Below are positions 1-8,959 of a stretch of DNA of 50,936 bases, piece by piece. The stretch is from NCBI GenBank assembly GCA_945882915.1, contig CAMCWV010000013.1, positions 1 through 50,936 on the forward strand. The letters run 5' to 3'. The position numbers and the translations under genes are program-made. The notes under the pieces were generated by a model. The model was not told the DNA's origin and searched no databases. It saw nothing but the letters and a program-made list of their open reading frames with translations. The DNA is from Waddlia chondrophila WSU 86-1044 (lineage in GTDB: Bacteria; Chlamydiota; Chlamydiia; Chlamydiales; CAMCWV01). The number at the start of each line of letters is the position of its first letter. Within the stretch, counting starts at the first letter, position 1.

Positions 1-204
1 AAACGTTTGCTTGGTGGCAGGTTAGATCCCAGACCTTAGGCGGCCCACGTTACCTTCTGGAGACGGCAACCCTTTAATCGCTACGGGCTTCTTCTCTTTT
101 TTGTAACAGTTCACATACTCCTCCTTCGTCGGTGCATGTGAACTGTTACTCTTTTTTTCTTTTGTGCGCCGTCCAAGTTCCCATTTTCAGCTACGAGGAG
201 TATA
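1..204. repeat. Nested repeat block: D and A1 remnants with a B palindrome inside
   Basis: The window opens inside a mosaic element. Positions 1-72 match the right half of family D, which is seen in full at 34100-34250. Positions 73-202 match the right part of family A (core variant A1) and end in GAGGAGTA followed by TA. A family B 47-bp palindrome sits at 103-149 and is flanked by the 8-bp direct repeat TCTTTTTT (95-102 and 150-157). The copy at 34261-34320 has the same A1 tail without B, so B inserted into an existing A1 copy. Confidence 0.8.
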
Positions 205-423
205 TATATTGACTATAACTAGTTGGTAGTTATGAGCATAGGGTATGTTTTATTTAAGCGAAAAATGTTTATTTTGCAATGTGTGGCAATTAAAAATTTT
301 AGTTTGCTATAATGAGCAGAATGGGCAACGCGGACTAAAAAGTAAAGTCACGATAACGCTAGGTCATGAGTTTTTTTTAAATAAATCCTTTCGGAATCTT
401 TTCTTAAATTTGCTAAGGCGTTT
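205..423. other. Leader region upstream of copB-like gene
   Basis: AT-rich DNA between the repeat block and the first gene. A 60-codon open frame (245-427) overlaps the next start by 4 bases but has no ribosome binding site and no recognisable sequence. I see no clear promoter; the region probably carries the promoter of the translocator group. Confidence 0.4.
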
Positions 424-2733
424 ATGAATATAAAAACAAAAACTCCAGATAGTGACTCATCACAGCTTTATACCCCTCTTCAGTCGGGCTCAATCCCAAA
501 TCAATATACGGGCACATCAGCAGATCAGGGTGACTTTGAACAGTCAAAGGGAAAGCCGTCTGCAGCTCCTTCAAAGGCCTATCTAGCGGCGTACCAGACG
601 AGCACTGTTCAGAGAGGTCAGTACAGCCGCTCGGCAGAACTTGTGCGTACTACAATGGTTTTGCAGAAGCTTAGTCTCGAGCGGCCTGGCCTATCTAAGC
701 CTAAAAAAATGGCTCTTACAAAGGTGGGTGGAGAGGCTCCTTCTGTAAAAGGAAAAAAAAGGGCTAAAGGGACTTCTCGAAGCACAAATAGTAGTCGGGT
801 GTCTGCTACTGCAGTAGGTTTGGGCCAGTCGCCCCCTAAAGGGGGCGATTTTGGCGGCGGATCAGGCGCGACAGGAGGTGGCTCAGATGACGTTGCCGTC
901 TCAGGCAAGACGGACGCTCAAAGATCTGAAGCATATAAAGAGATGCTCTCTGTTTTGGCGACACTATCTATGCTTCAATCTTCAATTCTACAAGGAAAAA
1001 ATACAGATCTGGTTAACTCGGCAGCGCAGCAGAAAGCTGCAATGGCCGCCTCGATTACACAGCTAGGCATCTCAGAAGACTTGACGAATCAGGAGATTGC
1101 AAAACTTGCCGAAGCTGCAAAAGACACGAGCATGTGGGATAAGGCTGAAGATGGAGTAAACTCTGCAAAGCAAAAAGTAGAAGATGCCGAGAGTGATTTG
1201 AAGCCACTTAAAGATGCAGCAGACTCTCTATACCCAGAGGGTTTACAGAAGCTTGACCCGTTTCAGTGGATTGCCTATGGAGTTGCCGAGGCGGCATATT
1301 ATGCTTGCTTGGGTTGCTTTAAGATTGCTGAAGGGGCTTTGGATGTTGCCGTCGGCACGCTTAAAGGGCTTGATTGGGTTTCAGGTGCGTTGACAACTCT
1401 TGGAAAGGATGTTTGCGAGCTGGTGAATAAAATCGAAGTGATTATGAATACCGTTTTGTTGGCTATTCCTGTTATTGGTCATGCGCTCGCAAAACAGTTT
1501 GATGATACAGCGAGTTTGATCAAAGATGTCCTCAAAGGAGATTTTAAAGGGCTCCTTAAAGACATAATTAAAGAATGCGTGGATCTGTCTACGGCTTCTG
1601 CAGAAATGGCTAATCAGTTCATTGCTGATGCAAAAGATCCTTCAAGGATGGGCACGCCATTTTCTGATGCGAAGAATAATTTTACAAGTGAGATGTCTTG
1701 GAGTAATGATAAAGACGCCTCTTTGATGCTTGCATCTACAGATGTTGAGGTTGATAAAGCAGTAGATGCCGCCACAACTAAGATTGGCGCGTTTCTAGAT
1801 AAGTACAAAATAGCTAGCTACTTAGATGGTGAGTGGCTTCAAGACGAGTATAAGAAAGGGATAAGCGCCATCCTTCAAGATTGTGGAGTAAGCAAATCAA
1901 GTGCTGATTTAGCGGCAAGTATCATCATGGGTGTGGTTGTGGTTGCTGTGATGATTGCTGTTTGCGTTGTCACCGGAGGTGCTGCAGCGCCTGAGCTGGC
2001 TGCGGAAGTGGGCGCAGAGGGAGCTGAAGTAGCTGGTGAGGTGGGTTCTGAGGTTGCTGATAGTACAGCTGAAGCGGGAGAAGGGGCGGGCGGTAATGCG
2101 TCGACTAGCGCTGAGGATGCAGATGAAGAAGCTCTTGGGGCGCAGCTTGCGGAGGATGCGGAGGAGGCGGCCTTAGATAGTGCGGCCAACCCAGTGTCAG
2201 AAGTTGAAGGCGAAGGTGTAGACGGTGGTGATGGAGAAGTAGATGAAGTAAATGAGCCTAACAGCGCCGGATCTTCTGCTGCAGGGGAAGATCTCGCGAT
2301 TGAAGCAGACCAGACAACCGAAGAAGGGCAGGTTAAAGAGCAAGAGAAGACGCAGGAAACTCAGAAGAGTGAGGCTAAAGAGAAGAAGACTGAAGCTAAA
2401 AAGGATTCTAAGCTTGACAGCGTCAAAAAGTGGGCAAGGCGCATTAAGTCTGTCTGTGCTGTTTTGGATGGTCTTAATGAGATCAACACCGGGGTCTCTT
2501 CAATTCTTCAAGCGAAAATCCAGAGTGAGATTGCGGATCTTAAAAAAGGCATAGCTGATTTTAGCTCTATTTCTTTAGGCGATCAGATGACTTCGGACCA
2601 GTGGGGCCGAGTGTCCTCACGTACAACAGATCAGGCGAAGGCTGTTATGGATCAAGCGCAAACGCTTATGAAAGATGCGGCTAGCATTTTGGATGCAGAA
2701 AGTGACGTTGTTAGTACAATGTTCAAAGGGTAA
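424..2733 (+). CDS. copB: CopB-like type III secretion translocator
   Basis: 769 aa. Residues 1-160 are Ser/Gly/Lys-rich and low in complexity. Residues 160-400 are alanine-rich and helical, with a weakly hydrophobic stretch near 336-355. One strong hydrophobic segment lies at about 497-521 and is followed by a long acidic Ala/Glu/Gly-rich linker (522-650), then a basic and a helical tail. A large helical protein with few membrane segments, followed by a smaller partner and two SycD/LcrH chaperones, is the usual layout of YopB/CopB-YopD/CopD loci. I infer that it is the large pore-forming translocator inserted in the host membrane. It is longer than C. trachomatis CopB, largely through the linker regions. 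The start is ATG 424, with AAGG just upstream. Assignment rests on architecture and context rather than on clear motifs. Confidence 0.55.
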   Translation: MNIKTKTPDSDSSQLYTPLQSGSIPNQYTGTSADQGDFEQSKGKPSAAPSKAYLAAYQTSTVQRGQYSRSAELVRTTMVLQKLSLERPGLSKPKKMALTKVGGEAPSVKGKKRAKGTSRSTNSSRVSATAVGLGQSPPKGGDFGGGSGATGGGSDDVAVSGKTDAQRSEAYKEMLSVLATLSMLQSSILQGKNTDLVNSAAQQKAAMAASITQLGISEDLTNQEIAKLAEAAKDTSMWDKAEDGVNSAKQKVEDAESDLKPLKDAADSLYPEGLQKLDPFQWIAYGVAEAAYYACLGCFKIAEGALDVAVGTLKGLDWVSGALTTLGKDVCELVNKIEVIMNTVLLAIPVIGHALAKQFDDTASLIKDVLKGDFKGLLKDIIKECVDLSTASAEMANQFIADAKDPSRMGTPFSDAKNNFTSEMSWSNDKDASLMLASTDVEVDKAVDAATTKIGAFLDKYKIASYLDGEWLQDEYKKGISAILQDCGVSKSSADLAASIIMGVVVVAVMIAVCVVTGGAAAPELAAEVGAEGAEVAGEVGSEVADSTAEAGEGAGGNASTSAEDADEEALGAQLAEDAEEAALDSAANPVSEVEGEGVDGGDGEVDEVNEPNSAGSSAAGEDLAIEADQTTEEGQVKEQEKTQETQKSEAKEKKTEAKKDSKLDSVKKWARRIKSVCAVLDGLNEINTGVSSILQAKIQSEIADLKKGIADFSSISLGDQMTSDQWGRVSSRTTDQAKAVMDQAQTLMKDAASILDAESDVVSTMFKG

Positions 2734-2745
2734 AAGCCTATGATA

Positions 2746-2903
2746 TACTCCTCTTAGCTGAAAATGGGAACTTGGACGGCGCACAAAAGAAAAAAAGAGA
2801 AGAAGCCCGTAGCAATTAAAGGGTTACCTTCTGGAGAGGGCAAACGCTAAGGCCGTGGGAGCTTTCGCGCCGTCCAAATTCCAGCTTTCAGCTAAGCGGA
2901 GTA
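2746..2903. repeat. Family A element, core variant A1
   Basis: 158 bp, ends TACTCCTC and GAGTA (one mismatch, GCGGAGTA), flanked on both sides by TA (2744-2745, 2904-2905). The arms continue inward with AGCTGAAAATGGGAAC and its partner. The core holds a piece of family D and half of the shared hairpin module. It lies 12 bp after the copB-like stop codon. Confidence 0.85.
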
Positions 2904-2910
2904 TATTTAA

Positions 2911-2980
2911 AATGGATGTCCCAGAGGGACATCTGGACTTAGCCAGGTGGTGAAGTGCGAAGCACGAGAACCCCTGGTAA
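2911..2980. repeat. Family G fragment
   Basis: This 70-bp stretch carries the hairpin GTCCCAGAGGGAC and then the rest of a block that recurs in the opposite orientation at 23276-23364, where a CACCGCCTGGCTAAGTCC segment is followed by GTCCCTGTGGGAC. A short related piece lies near 10717-10735. Confidence 0.6.
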
Positions 2981-2994
2981 ATGTAAATAAAAAT

Positions 2995-3281
2995 GTAACA
3001 GTTCACATACCCCTTCTTCGTCGGTGCATGCGAACTGTTACAAACTTTTTTGTATTTTCTCTCTGTCCTCTGTGCCTCTGTGTTTTAAAAAAACTGGTAT
3101 TAATATTTTTGAAACACAGAGGCGTGAGAGAACGTGAGAGAAATAGAGAGGGAGGAAAGCGGGCAATGCCACTTCAATCGTAAGGCTGCCAAAACACCCC
3201 TCTGTGAGCGTCAAATATTTCTTGATAAAAGCGCCCTGTCTCTCAGGAGTTAAAAAATAAATATTTAGTGGGAACTGCTGG
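2995..3281. repeat. Family B long element
   Basis: Starts with the 47-bp B palindrome (2995-3041, arms GTAACAGTTCACAT and GAACTGTTAC). About 240 bp of shared sequence follows: a CACAGAGA/CTCTCACG-type inverted segment, GGGCAATGCCACTTCAATCG, CCAAAACACCCC and a tail with CTCAGGAGTTAAAAAATAAA. The same sequence recurs near 21327, 29248, 42183 (inverted) and 50718. The remainder of the gap up to the next gene shows nothing else recognisable. Confidence 0.8.
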
Positions 3282-3372
3282 TATATAAAGTTGAAATTTG
3301 AATTATTACTGCAGTTTTGTTAGAATGTGAATGAGAGAAGAACTAGCAAAAATAGATAACAGAGGTGTTCCT

Positions 3373-4272
3373 ATGGGCGAAGTTGGTATTGGTGATCAAA
3401 ACAAATCTTCTTTTCAAGCCGACCTAAACATGGGGAGAAAAAAGGATGCAAGCGCAACCCAGGGGGCTGCGGCTACAAAAGCAGGAAAGGTTAAACTGCC
3501 TCCAGATAGCACAGGCGGTAGCGATCAAATAAAAAGTCAGGCCCGGGTTGCTGCCTCAATTATTATGGGAGCTGTGGCCTCTGGCGACAAAAATATAAAA
3601 AATATTTTAAGTAAAGCGGGAATTAAAACTGGAGCCGCCGCGCCGCCTAAACTAAGAGGCTCTAAGGGGGGGGGGCAGCCCATGACGGCTGCGCAGGAAA
3701 GCTCACTCAAGTCTCTTTTTAGCAATGTACAGATTTATGCTGCCATGATGCAGGTGATGCAAGAGCTTAGCAAAACTTCTGGAGAAAACGCCCAGGATCA
3801 GTTTCAAGCAGGGACACAGACTCTTAATATGCTCAACAGCTCGATTGGGCCTCTTGTAGATGCTACTCTTCAGGTCGGGATGCTTGACGCTCAAGCAACA
3901 GCGAAGGAATCTCAGGTGATGATGGACCAGGGGATTGGCCAGGTCGTAGGTGGAGTGGCCTCTGTTGCGGGCGGTGTTGCCGGAAGTGACAGATCGACTG
4001 CAATGGGTACCGGGGCTAGTGGTATTGCAAGTGGTACTGCGGGTATTGCGGCATCTACACAGAAAGCTCAAGAGGTTCAACTAAAGCAGCAGCAGGCAAT
4101 GTATTCTTCTTTCAAAGAAGGGGCCGAGCAGAAAAACAGTTACTTTAACTCAACAACTGGTCGTACCGGAGCGCAGCAGCAAGCAGCCGAAGAGCTCTTT
4201 AAAAAGGTTCTTCAGCTGTTGGAAGAGTACTTCCGCTCTAAAACAGAGTCAACTCGCACAATGATGGGCTAA
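3373..4272 (+). CDS. copD: CopD-like type III secretion translocator (small partner)
   Basis: 299 aa from ATG 3373, chosen because AGAGGTG lies 5 bases upstream; an in-frame ATG at 3331 would add 14 residues but has no ribosome binding site. The protein is Gln/Ala/Ser-rich and helical, with a Gly/Ala/Val-rich weakly hydrophobic stretch around the middle (GQVVGGVASVAGGVAG) and a coiled-coil-like C-terminus. One hydrophobic region and a position between the CopB-like gene and two SycD chaperones suit the small translocator (YopD/CopD class) that completes the host-membrane pore. Codons for SKGGGQP contain nine consecutive G bases (3666-3674), a possible slippage site. No diagnostic motif is visible, so another secreted T3S protein cannot be excluded. 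Confidence 0.5.
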   Translation: MGEVGIGDQNKSSFQADLNMGRKKDASATQGAAATKAGKVKLPPDSTGGSDQIKSQARVAASIIMGAVASGDKNIKNILSKAGIKTGAAAPPKLRGSKGGGQPMTAAQESSLKSLFSNVQIYAAMMQVMQELSKTSGENAQDQFQAGTQTLNMLNSSIGPLVDATLQVGMLDAQATAKESQVMMDQGIGQVVGGVASVAGGVAGSDRSTAMGTGASGIASGTAGIAASTQKAQEVQLKQQQAMYSSFKEGAEQKNSYFNSTTGRTGAQQQAAEELFKKVLQLLEEYFRSKTESTRTMMG

Positions 4273-4311
4273 TAGGCTTAAGGATTGCTATAAACTAAAA
4301 AATTCTGTATA

Positions 4312-4470
4312 TGCTCCTCGTAGTTGAAAACGGGAATTTGGACTAGCGCGAAAGCTCCCGCGGCTGAACGATCGCAAGTGCCTTAGTATTAGAAATACAA
4401 AGGCACTTGCGATCGTTCAGCCCCGGGGCTTTGGCGCCGTCCAAGTTCCCATTTTCAGCTACGAGGAGTA
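4312..4470. repeat. Family A element, core variant A2
   Basis: 159 bp with TA on both sides (4310-4311, 4471-4472). The first base triplet is TGC instead of TAC. The core is a long hairpin with GGCTGAACGATCGCAAGTGCC on one arm and its complement on the other, bracketed by CGCGAAAGCTCCCGCGG and CCCCGGGGCTTTGGCGC. The whole element could fold into one cruciform or RNA hairpin between the copD-like gene and the chaperones. Confidence 0.85.
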
Positions 4471-4559
4471 TAGCTGAAGAAAGGGGTAGTGCGTACCTCA
4501 ATTATCTTTAATAGGCTAATTGCAAAGCGTAAGAGCAGTTGCCACAATAGGAGGCTTAT

Positions 4560-5141
4560 ATGGCGGTCACCAAAGGTCAACAGTTTTTAGGATATAACCT
4601 ATCCGATCCCTCGCAGCTCAAGAAGTTTGAGACCCATTTATTTAACGAAGTGCGCTCGGGAAAGACTTTTAAAGAGGCATTGCAGTTGTCAGATGGACTC
4701 ATCGAGCAGCTCTACTCGCTTGCCTACAACCTTTACACGCAAGGACGCTACCCCGATAGCATCACGGTATTTAAGCTCCTTGTGTTCCTCGATCCTATGA
4801 GCTTCCGTTACCAATTCGGCCTGGCAGCTTGCATGCAGCTGATAGAAGAGTACATGGAAGCTGTCCGTTACTATTCTTTGGCAGCTCTTATTGAAAAAGA
4901 CAACCCACTTCCTGAGTATTATGGCGGGGAATGCCTTCTCAGACTTAAAAAGAAGGGGCTTGCTCTTCAAGCATTCCAGGTGGCTATTCTTAAGGCAAAG
5001 GGCAAGCCAGAGTACAAAAAGATTGCTCAGCGTGCTGAAATGCTAAGAGATGCCATTTCAGAGGATGTTAGGGCTTATATTAAGAAAGAGTCTCCTGCTG
5101 CAAAAGCATTATCCGGAAAAAAGACCGCCAAAAAGAAGTAA
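4560..5141 (+). CDS. lcrH: SycD/LcrH-type T3S translocator chaperone (copy 1)
   Basis: 193 aa, preceded by a strong Shine-Dalgarno (AGGAGG, 6 bases before ATG). The central region has three TPR-like helix pairs, beginning near LYSLAYNLYTQGRYPDSITVF and continuing through GLAACMQLIEEYMEAVRYY. This is the class II chaperone layout of LcrH/SycD, which binds CopB/CopD-type translocators in the cytoplasm before export. Its N-terminal segment (FLGYNLSDPSQLKKF) is clearly shared with the next gene. The C-terminus is Lys/Ala-rich. It follows the translocator genes and is 25 bases from its paralogue. Confidence 0.85.
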   Translation: MAVTKGQQFLGYNLSDPSQLKKFETHLFNEVRSGKTFKEALQLSDGLIEQLYSLAYNLYTQGRYPDSITVFKLLVFLDPMSFRYQFGLAACMQLIEEYMEAVRYYSLAALIEKDNPLPEYYGGECLLRLKKKGLALQAFQVAILKAKGKPEYKKIAQRAEMLRDAISEDVRAYIKKESPAAKALSGKKTAKKK

Positions 5142-5166
5142 AGTAGTGTAAAATTGGAGGCTTCTC

Positions 5167-5754
5167 ATGCCCAAAAAAGCGTTGTCAGGTTTTGATTTCT
5201 TGGGATATGATTTATCTAATGCTGATCATTGTCAGCAATTTCACCATCATCTCATCAGAGAATTAGGTTCAGGCAAGAGTGTGAAGGATGTTTTAGATTT
5301 CCCTGAGGCGCTTATGGAGTCGCTTTATTCTTGTGCTCACGCACGGTACAACAATAAGAAGCCTTCAGAAGGAGCAAGCATTTTTAATCTCCTTGTTTTC
5401 TTAGGGCCACAAAGCTACCGCTATCTTTTTGGATTGGGAGTCTGTTTAGCAGCAACTGGCGATCATCAAGAAGCGATAAATCAGTTTGTCGAGGCTGCAA
5501 AGGTCGATAAGAAAAACCCAAATCCTGCTTATTATGCAGCCGAGAGCTTGGTCAAGATGAACCAAGGGTCGAAGGCGATTTTTGCTTTAGATGAGGCTAT
5601 TAAGCTTGCCGGAAAGAACCTTGAAATTTACAATACAGTTCGCACCCGTGCAATAGCCTTAAGAGCTACTTTGATAGGCGCTGGATTAGAGGCCTATAAG
5701 TGGCGCTCTCGCCGAGTCGATGATTCTGCTGCGGTGCTGGCCAAAAAAGCTTAA
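5167..5754 (+). CDS. lcrH: SycD/LcrH-type T3S translocator chaperone (copy 2)
   Basis: 195 aa with GGAGG upstream of ATG. It is a tandem paralogue of the preceding gene: both open with FLGYDLSN/FLGYNLSD, and both carry LYSxAxxxY followed by TPR units, the turn FNLLVFLGP versus FKLLVFLDP, and YRY/FGL. The sequences have diverged well beyond a recent duplication, so each copy may serve a different client; one each for the CopB-like and CopD-like proteins is a reasonable inference. It is cytoplasmic, with no signal or membrane segment. Confidence 0.85.
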   Translation: MPKKALSGFDFLGYDLSNADHCQQFHHHLIRELGSGKSVKDVLDFPEALMESLYSCAHARYNNKKPSEGASIFNLLVFLGPQSYRYLFGLGVCLAATGDHQEAINQFVEAAKVDKKNPNPAYYAAESLVKMNQGSKAIFALDEAIKLAGKNLEIYNTVRTRAIALRATLIGAGLEAYKWRSRRVDDSAAVLAKKA

Positions 5755-5785
5755 AAAGTAGACAATTTCTGAAGCGGTCTAAGTC

Positions 5786-6223
5786 ATGTATCTATTTATT
5801 AAACAACTTAGCTTGGATCTTCAATTTGAAGCAGAGCCAGAGCTTGATAAAGAAAATGCCTACTCTCTTACCATCACCCCAGAGCTTTCCCTCAGCGTCA
5901 AAGAGCTAAAGCCCGGGTGGTTGCTTTCTGCCCGCATAGGGGCCTTTCCCACTAACGAAATAGAGACATTTTTGATTCATGCCATGCTCGGCAATTTATT
6001 TGGGCAGGGGATGATGGCAGACTCTGTTTTGGGCTTAGATCACACAGGTAAGGTGTTGACTCTTGCCTTGGCAGTTCCTCTTGTAATGAATTATGGGGAT
6101 TTTAAGGAGTACCTAGAAAACTTTGTCAATGATCTCGAGTTTTGGAAAAATGAAACCGCAGATCACGTCAAGGGGATTACCACAAAAAAAACCGTTCTAA
6201 CAGCAGGGCGATTTTATCAATGA
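5786..6223 (+). CDS. CesT-type type III secretion chaperone
   Basis: 145 aa, small and acidic, with the alternating strand/helix pattern of class I chaperones: an N-terminal helix, a LSLSVKELKPGWLLSARIG strand region, a hydrophobic dimerisation-type segment (FLIHAMLGNLFGQG), then GLDHTGKVLTLALAVPL and a C-terminal helix. In C. trachomatis a gene of this type (CT663) lies next to cdsD, and this one is the last gene before cdsD here. It probably delivers effectors to the T3S ATPase. The ribosome binding site is weak, and the gap to the preceding gene is 31 bases, so coupling is likely. Confidence 0.7.
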   Translation: MYLFIKQLSLDLQFEAEPELDKENAYSLTITPELSLSVKELKPGWLLSARIGAFPTNEIETFLIHAMLGNLFGQGMMADSVLGLDHTGKVLTLALAVPLVMNYGDFKEYLENFVNDLEFWKNETADHVKGITTKKTVLTAGRFYQ

Positions 6224-7009
6224 AGATTTGACAACAGACTGCTGATTCTGAGATGTTTATTCCCTTTTAAATGCATTCAAGGGGATATGCCCAGGGCAAT
6301 CGCATGAACTAAGAATCTACGCGAAGCAGGGGCTCTTTAGACCAAAAACGCGTAAGTTATTAGTAGGATCGAGCGAAGCTCGATCTTTGGAGTGCTGGGA
6401 CTTGTCCTAGCCTTGTTAGGACTCGACATGCCTTGTCCATTCAGCCTTAGTAAGCAACTCAGCCTTAGTAAGCAACAGTTTCGTACAGTCCTCGACATGT
6501 CGAGGACTGATAAAAGCGTTGGACTTGTCCCAGCACTCCAAAGAGCTTACGCGCTTGCGCGCTTGCTCCTTAAAAGATCACGGGACCGAAAATCTTTCGG
6601 TTCTAAGAAGAGCTCTAAATCCTGAATATCGACTCAAGCTATTAGGTGTTGCCGTGATTGCTTAAAAATTTCTTCATGTGATTGCCCTGGGGAGATGCCA
6701 TGAACAGACAAGACAGGGTAGCTACAAAAAAACAGCATTGCCCGCATAATTATAGACCCTCAAGAGTAGCAGCCCTAAGAGGCCGTCAGCAATTACTTGC
6801 TCTCAATCTGTTGGGGAAGGAAAAACCTGCGAAGGTAGGGATCGAGCTTAAGCGACAGAAAGCAAGCCGCAGGACAGACTACTCATTGAAGGTTCTGAGT
6901 TTAAGTTTTGATTGATAAAATCGCCCTGTGGTTCTAACAGCTAAAATAATTTTACTTGCAAGTTATGTATTTGGAAGTTACTAAGAAGGCATTTGTTTAG
7001 GATGGTGGA
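6224..7009. other. Gene-free gap filled with inverted repeats
   Basis: No credible gene. Positions 6291-6692 form a family F element. Its outer arms (AGGGCAATCGCATGAACTAA and the partner near 6670) enclose further hairpins: GATCGAGCGAAGCTCGATC, a pair GGAGTGCTGGGACTTGTCC / GGACTTGTCCCAGCACTCC, a direct repeat CAGCCTTAGTAAGCAA, and CCTCGACATGTCGAGG. Positions 6736-6752 carry TTGCCCGCATAATTATA, also present near 29140. The last 150 bp upstream of cdsD are AT-rich and probably hold its promoter. Confidence 0.6.
6291..6692. repeat. Family F element with nested palindromes
   Basis: Inverted arms CCCAGGGCAATCGCATGAA and TTCATGTGATTGCCCTGGG bound about 400 bp. The same arms, in a perfect 19-bp form, bound 23167-23415. 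The contents of the two copies differ almost completely, so the arms have captured different inner sequences. Confidence 0.7.
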
Positions 7010-8959
7010 ATGCTAGCTAAGCTTGTTGCAATAGAAGGCCTCCTTGTTGGGACAGAGGACTTAATCCTTGAAGCTGTTCCAGAAGTGTTCATAGGCCAAG
7101 ATTCCGAGGAAAGTACGCTTCTTGTTAACGATGAGGCTGTATCGTCTCGCCAGCTTGTAATCCGATATGCCCCTAAAGGCCTTCCTGAAGGCTTTTATGT
7201 TGAGAACCTGGTTGAGAACCTGGTTGAGAACCTGGGCGAGAGTAATCCTTCTCTTATAAATGGTGATGAGTTTGAAAAGGGGAAGCTTCTTCTTTTAAAA
7301 CACGGGGACAGGCTCCAGATAGGAGGGACCCTTTTTCGTTTTGATGTTCAAGAAAAGACTCCTATTAAAGCGCCTAAAAAAAAAGGAGCCCCTCAAAGCA
7401 CTAGCGAGTCCGAGACGTACGAAACCATCTTGGGAAAACCCTTAGAAGACACCCCCTCAATTACTGTTGATTTTACAAGACTTGGGCGCCTTTCACTGAA
7501 CGTGATTTCTGGCCCTCAGGGCTCTTCCTCGATTTCTCTTGATGTAGGACATTCTTATACGATTGGTAATGATCCTAAAGCGTGTGATATTATTTTATCT
7601 GATTTGGGTGTTTCTTCGAAGCACGCAAGACTTACTGTTGTCGATGAAGATACGATAACAATAGAAGACCTTGACAGTCGTAACGGCGTTCTTATTGAAG
7701 GGCGCCCCATTCCTAAGGAGGATCAACCTCTTCCATTAAATAGCCCTGTTGTTTTAGGAGCGACCACTTTTGTTGTGATCGACAGAGAAAAGACAGCCGA
7801 GACGATTGTCGTTCAGCAGCCAGTCTTTGAAGAAAAGGAAGAGAAGGCTTCGCGGGAAGAGGGGGCTCTTAAAGATGAAGAAGGTGGCGAGAGCGCTCTT
7901 GAACATGAGGAAGAGGCCTCTCAAGAATTTGGTGATTCACAGCTTGCTCATTCACATAAAGGATCGGCAGGAGCGCCTTCTGGAGCTTATGCAGGTGCGG
8001 CTACCGGAGTTGTTGCCGTTGAAAAATCAGAGCGCTTTCCGCAGATGACTGTAGCAGCGCTTATTCTTATTCTTGTTCTTGGCGGGATTGGGGCAATTAT
8101 TGTTTCGAGTACCCTCACCCTCTTTGAATCAAAAGAGGTCAAAGTCCAGAAGAAGGATTTTAACGCGCTCATCGCTGAGCAGATTAAAGGGTATACAGAC
8201 CTAACCTTCACTTTTAATCAAGCTACAGGCCGGCTCTTCCTCTTAGGACACGTGGTTACTCCAGTAGACCGCAGCGAGCTTCTTTATCATTTAAACGGGC
8301 TAAACTTTATCACTGGGATTGATGATAAAGTTGTGGTGGATGAGAACGTTTGGCAGGAAATGAACCAGGTGCTCTCTTTAAATGGTGACTGGAGGGGGAT
8401 TTCTATTCACGCTCCAAAAGCTGGTCTCTTCGTGGTTTCTGGTTATTTGCTGACTAATAAGCAGATGGAAAGCCTTTCTGATTACCTCAACCTGCACTTC
8501 CCTTATTTAGACCGCCTTAGAAACCAGGTTGTTGTTGAGGAGAACCTTTACGCACAGATCCAAGAGATATTGATCCAGAAGGGGTTTGAAGGAGTTAAGC
8601 TTCAGCTTTCTAATGGAGTTGTTGTCTTTACCGGATACATTAGTGCAGACAACCTTGACAGGTGGCTTGAGGCTGTAGAGGTTATAAAGACGAAAGTCCT
8701 TGGGGTTCGCAGTGTTCAGAACCTTGTTGTTAAATTAGCTGTTGAACAAGCACTTATGGACCTCACAGATAATTACCGAGGGAAGATCACTGGCTCTTCG
8801 AGTTTTGATGGGGTAAGCACAAATGTCGTTGTCAATGGGCGCATTTTGTTCCGAGGAGATGTCCTCGACGGGATGACTATTACAGGCATCACCAAGCATT
8901 ACATCTACTTGGAAAACAATGGACTTAAATTTAAAATTGAATACACTCCTCTTAGCTGA
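7010..8959 (+). CDS. cdsD: T3S inner-membrane ring protein CdsD (SctD) with two FHA domains
   Basis: 649 aa. Residues 1-112 form a degenerate FHA-like domain and 165-258 a canonical one (IGNDPKACDIILSD, then VSSKHARL and SRNGVLI). Residues 260-345 are an acidic linker, 346-367 a single membrane segment, and 370-640 the periplasmic ring-building region with BON-like repeats. The double-FHA form is characteristic of chlamydial CdsD. The second FHA keeps the Ser/His/Asn residues that bind phosphothreonine, so it may respond to the kinase encoded at 16246. VENL is repeated three times near residue 65. The last residues TPLS and the stop lie inside a family A element (8944-9103). Removing the element and one TA predicts an ancestral end ...EYNK. 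Confidence 0.93.
   Translation: MLAKLVAIEGLLVGTEDLILEAVPEVFIGQDSEESTLLVNDEAVSSRQLVIRYAPKGLPEGFYVENLVENLVENLGESNPSLINGDEFEKGKLLLLKHGDRLQIGGTLFRFDVQEKTPIKAPKKKGAPQSTSESETYETILGKPLEDTPSITVDFTRLGRLSLNVISGPQGSSSISLDVGHSYTIGNDPKACDIILSDLGVSSKHARLTVVDEDTITIEDLDSRNGVLIEGRPIPKEDQPLPLNSPVVLGATTFVVIDREKTAETIVVQQPVFEEKEEKASREEGALKDEEGGESALEHEEEASQEFGDSQLAHSHKGSAGAPSGAYAGAATGVVAVEKSERFPQMTVAALILILVLGGIGAIIVSSTLTLFESKEVKVQKKDFNALIAEQIKGYTDLTFTFNQATGRLFLLGHVVTPVDRSELLYHLNGLNFITGIDDKVVVDENVWQEMNQVLSLNGDWRGISIHAPKAGLFVVSGYLLTNKQMESLSDYLNLHFPYLDRLRNQVVVEENLYAQIQEILIQKGFEGVKLQLSNGVVVFTGYISADNLDRWLEAVEVIKTKVLGVRSVQNLVVKLAVEQALMDLTDNYRGKITGSSSFDGVSTNVVVNGRILFRGDVLDGMTITGITKHYIYLENNGLKFKIEYTPLS

Noticed and set aside
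245..427. 60-codon open frame overlapping the copB-like start by 4 bases
   Set aside because: No ribosome binding site, no recognisable domain, and it lies in AT-rich leader DNA.
2875..2884. Possible CRISPR-like arrangement of recurring short repeats in gaps
   Set aside because: Copies are not regularly spaced, have no spacers of constant length, and no cas gene is present.
6392..6915. Two 77-codon frames in the gap before cdsD
   Set aside because: The first runs through palindromes; the second has no family match and lacks a convincing ribosome site, with repeat-derived DNA at its start.
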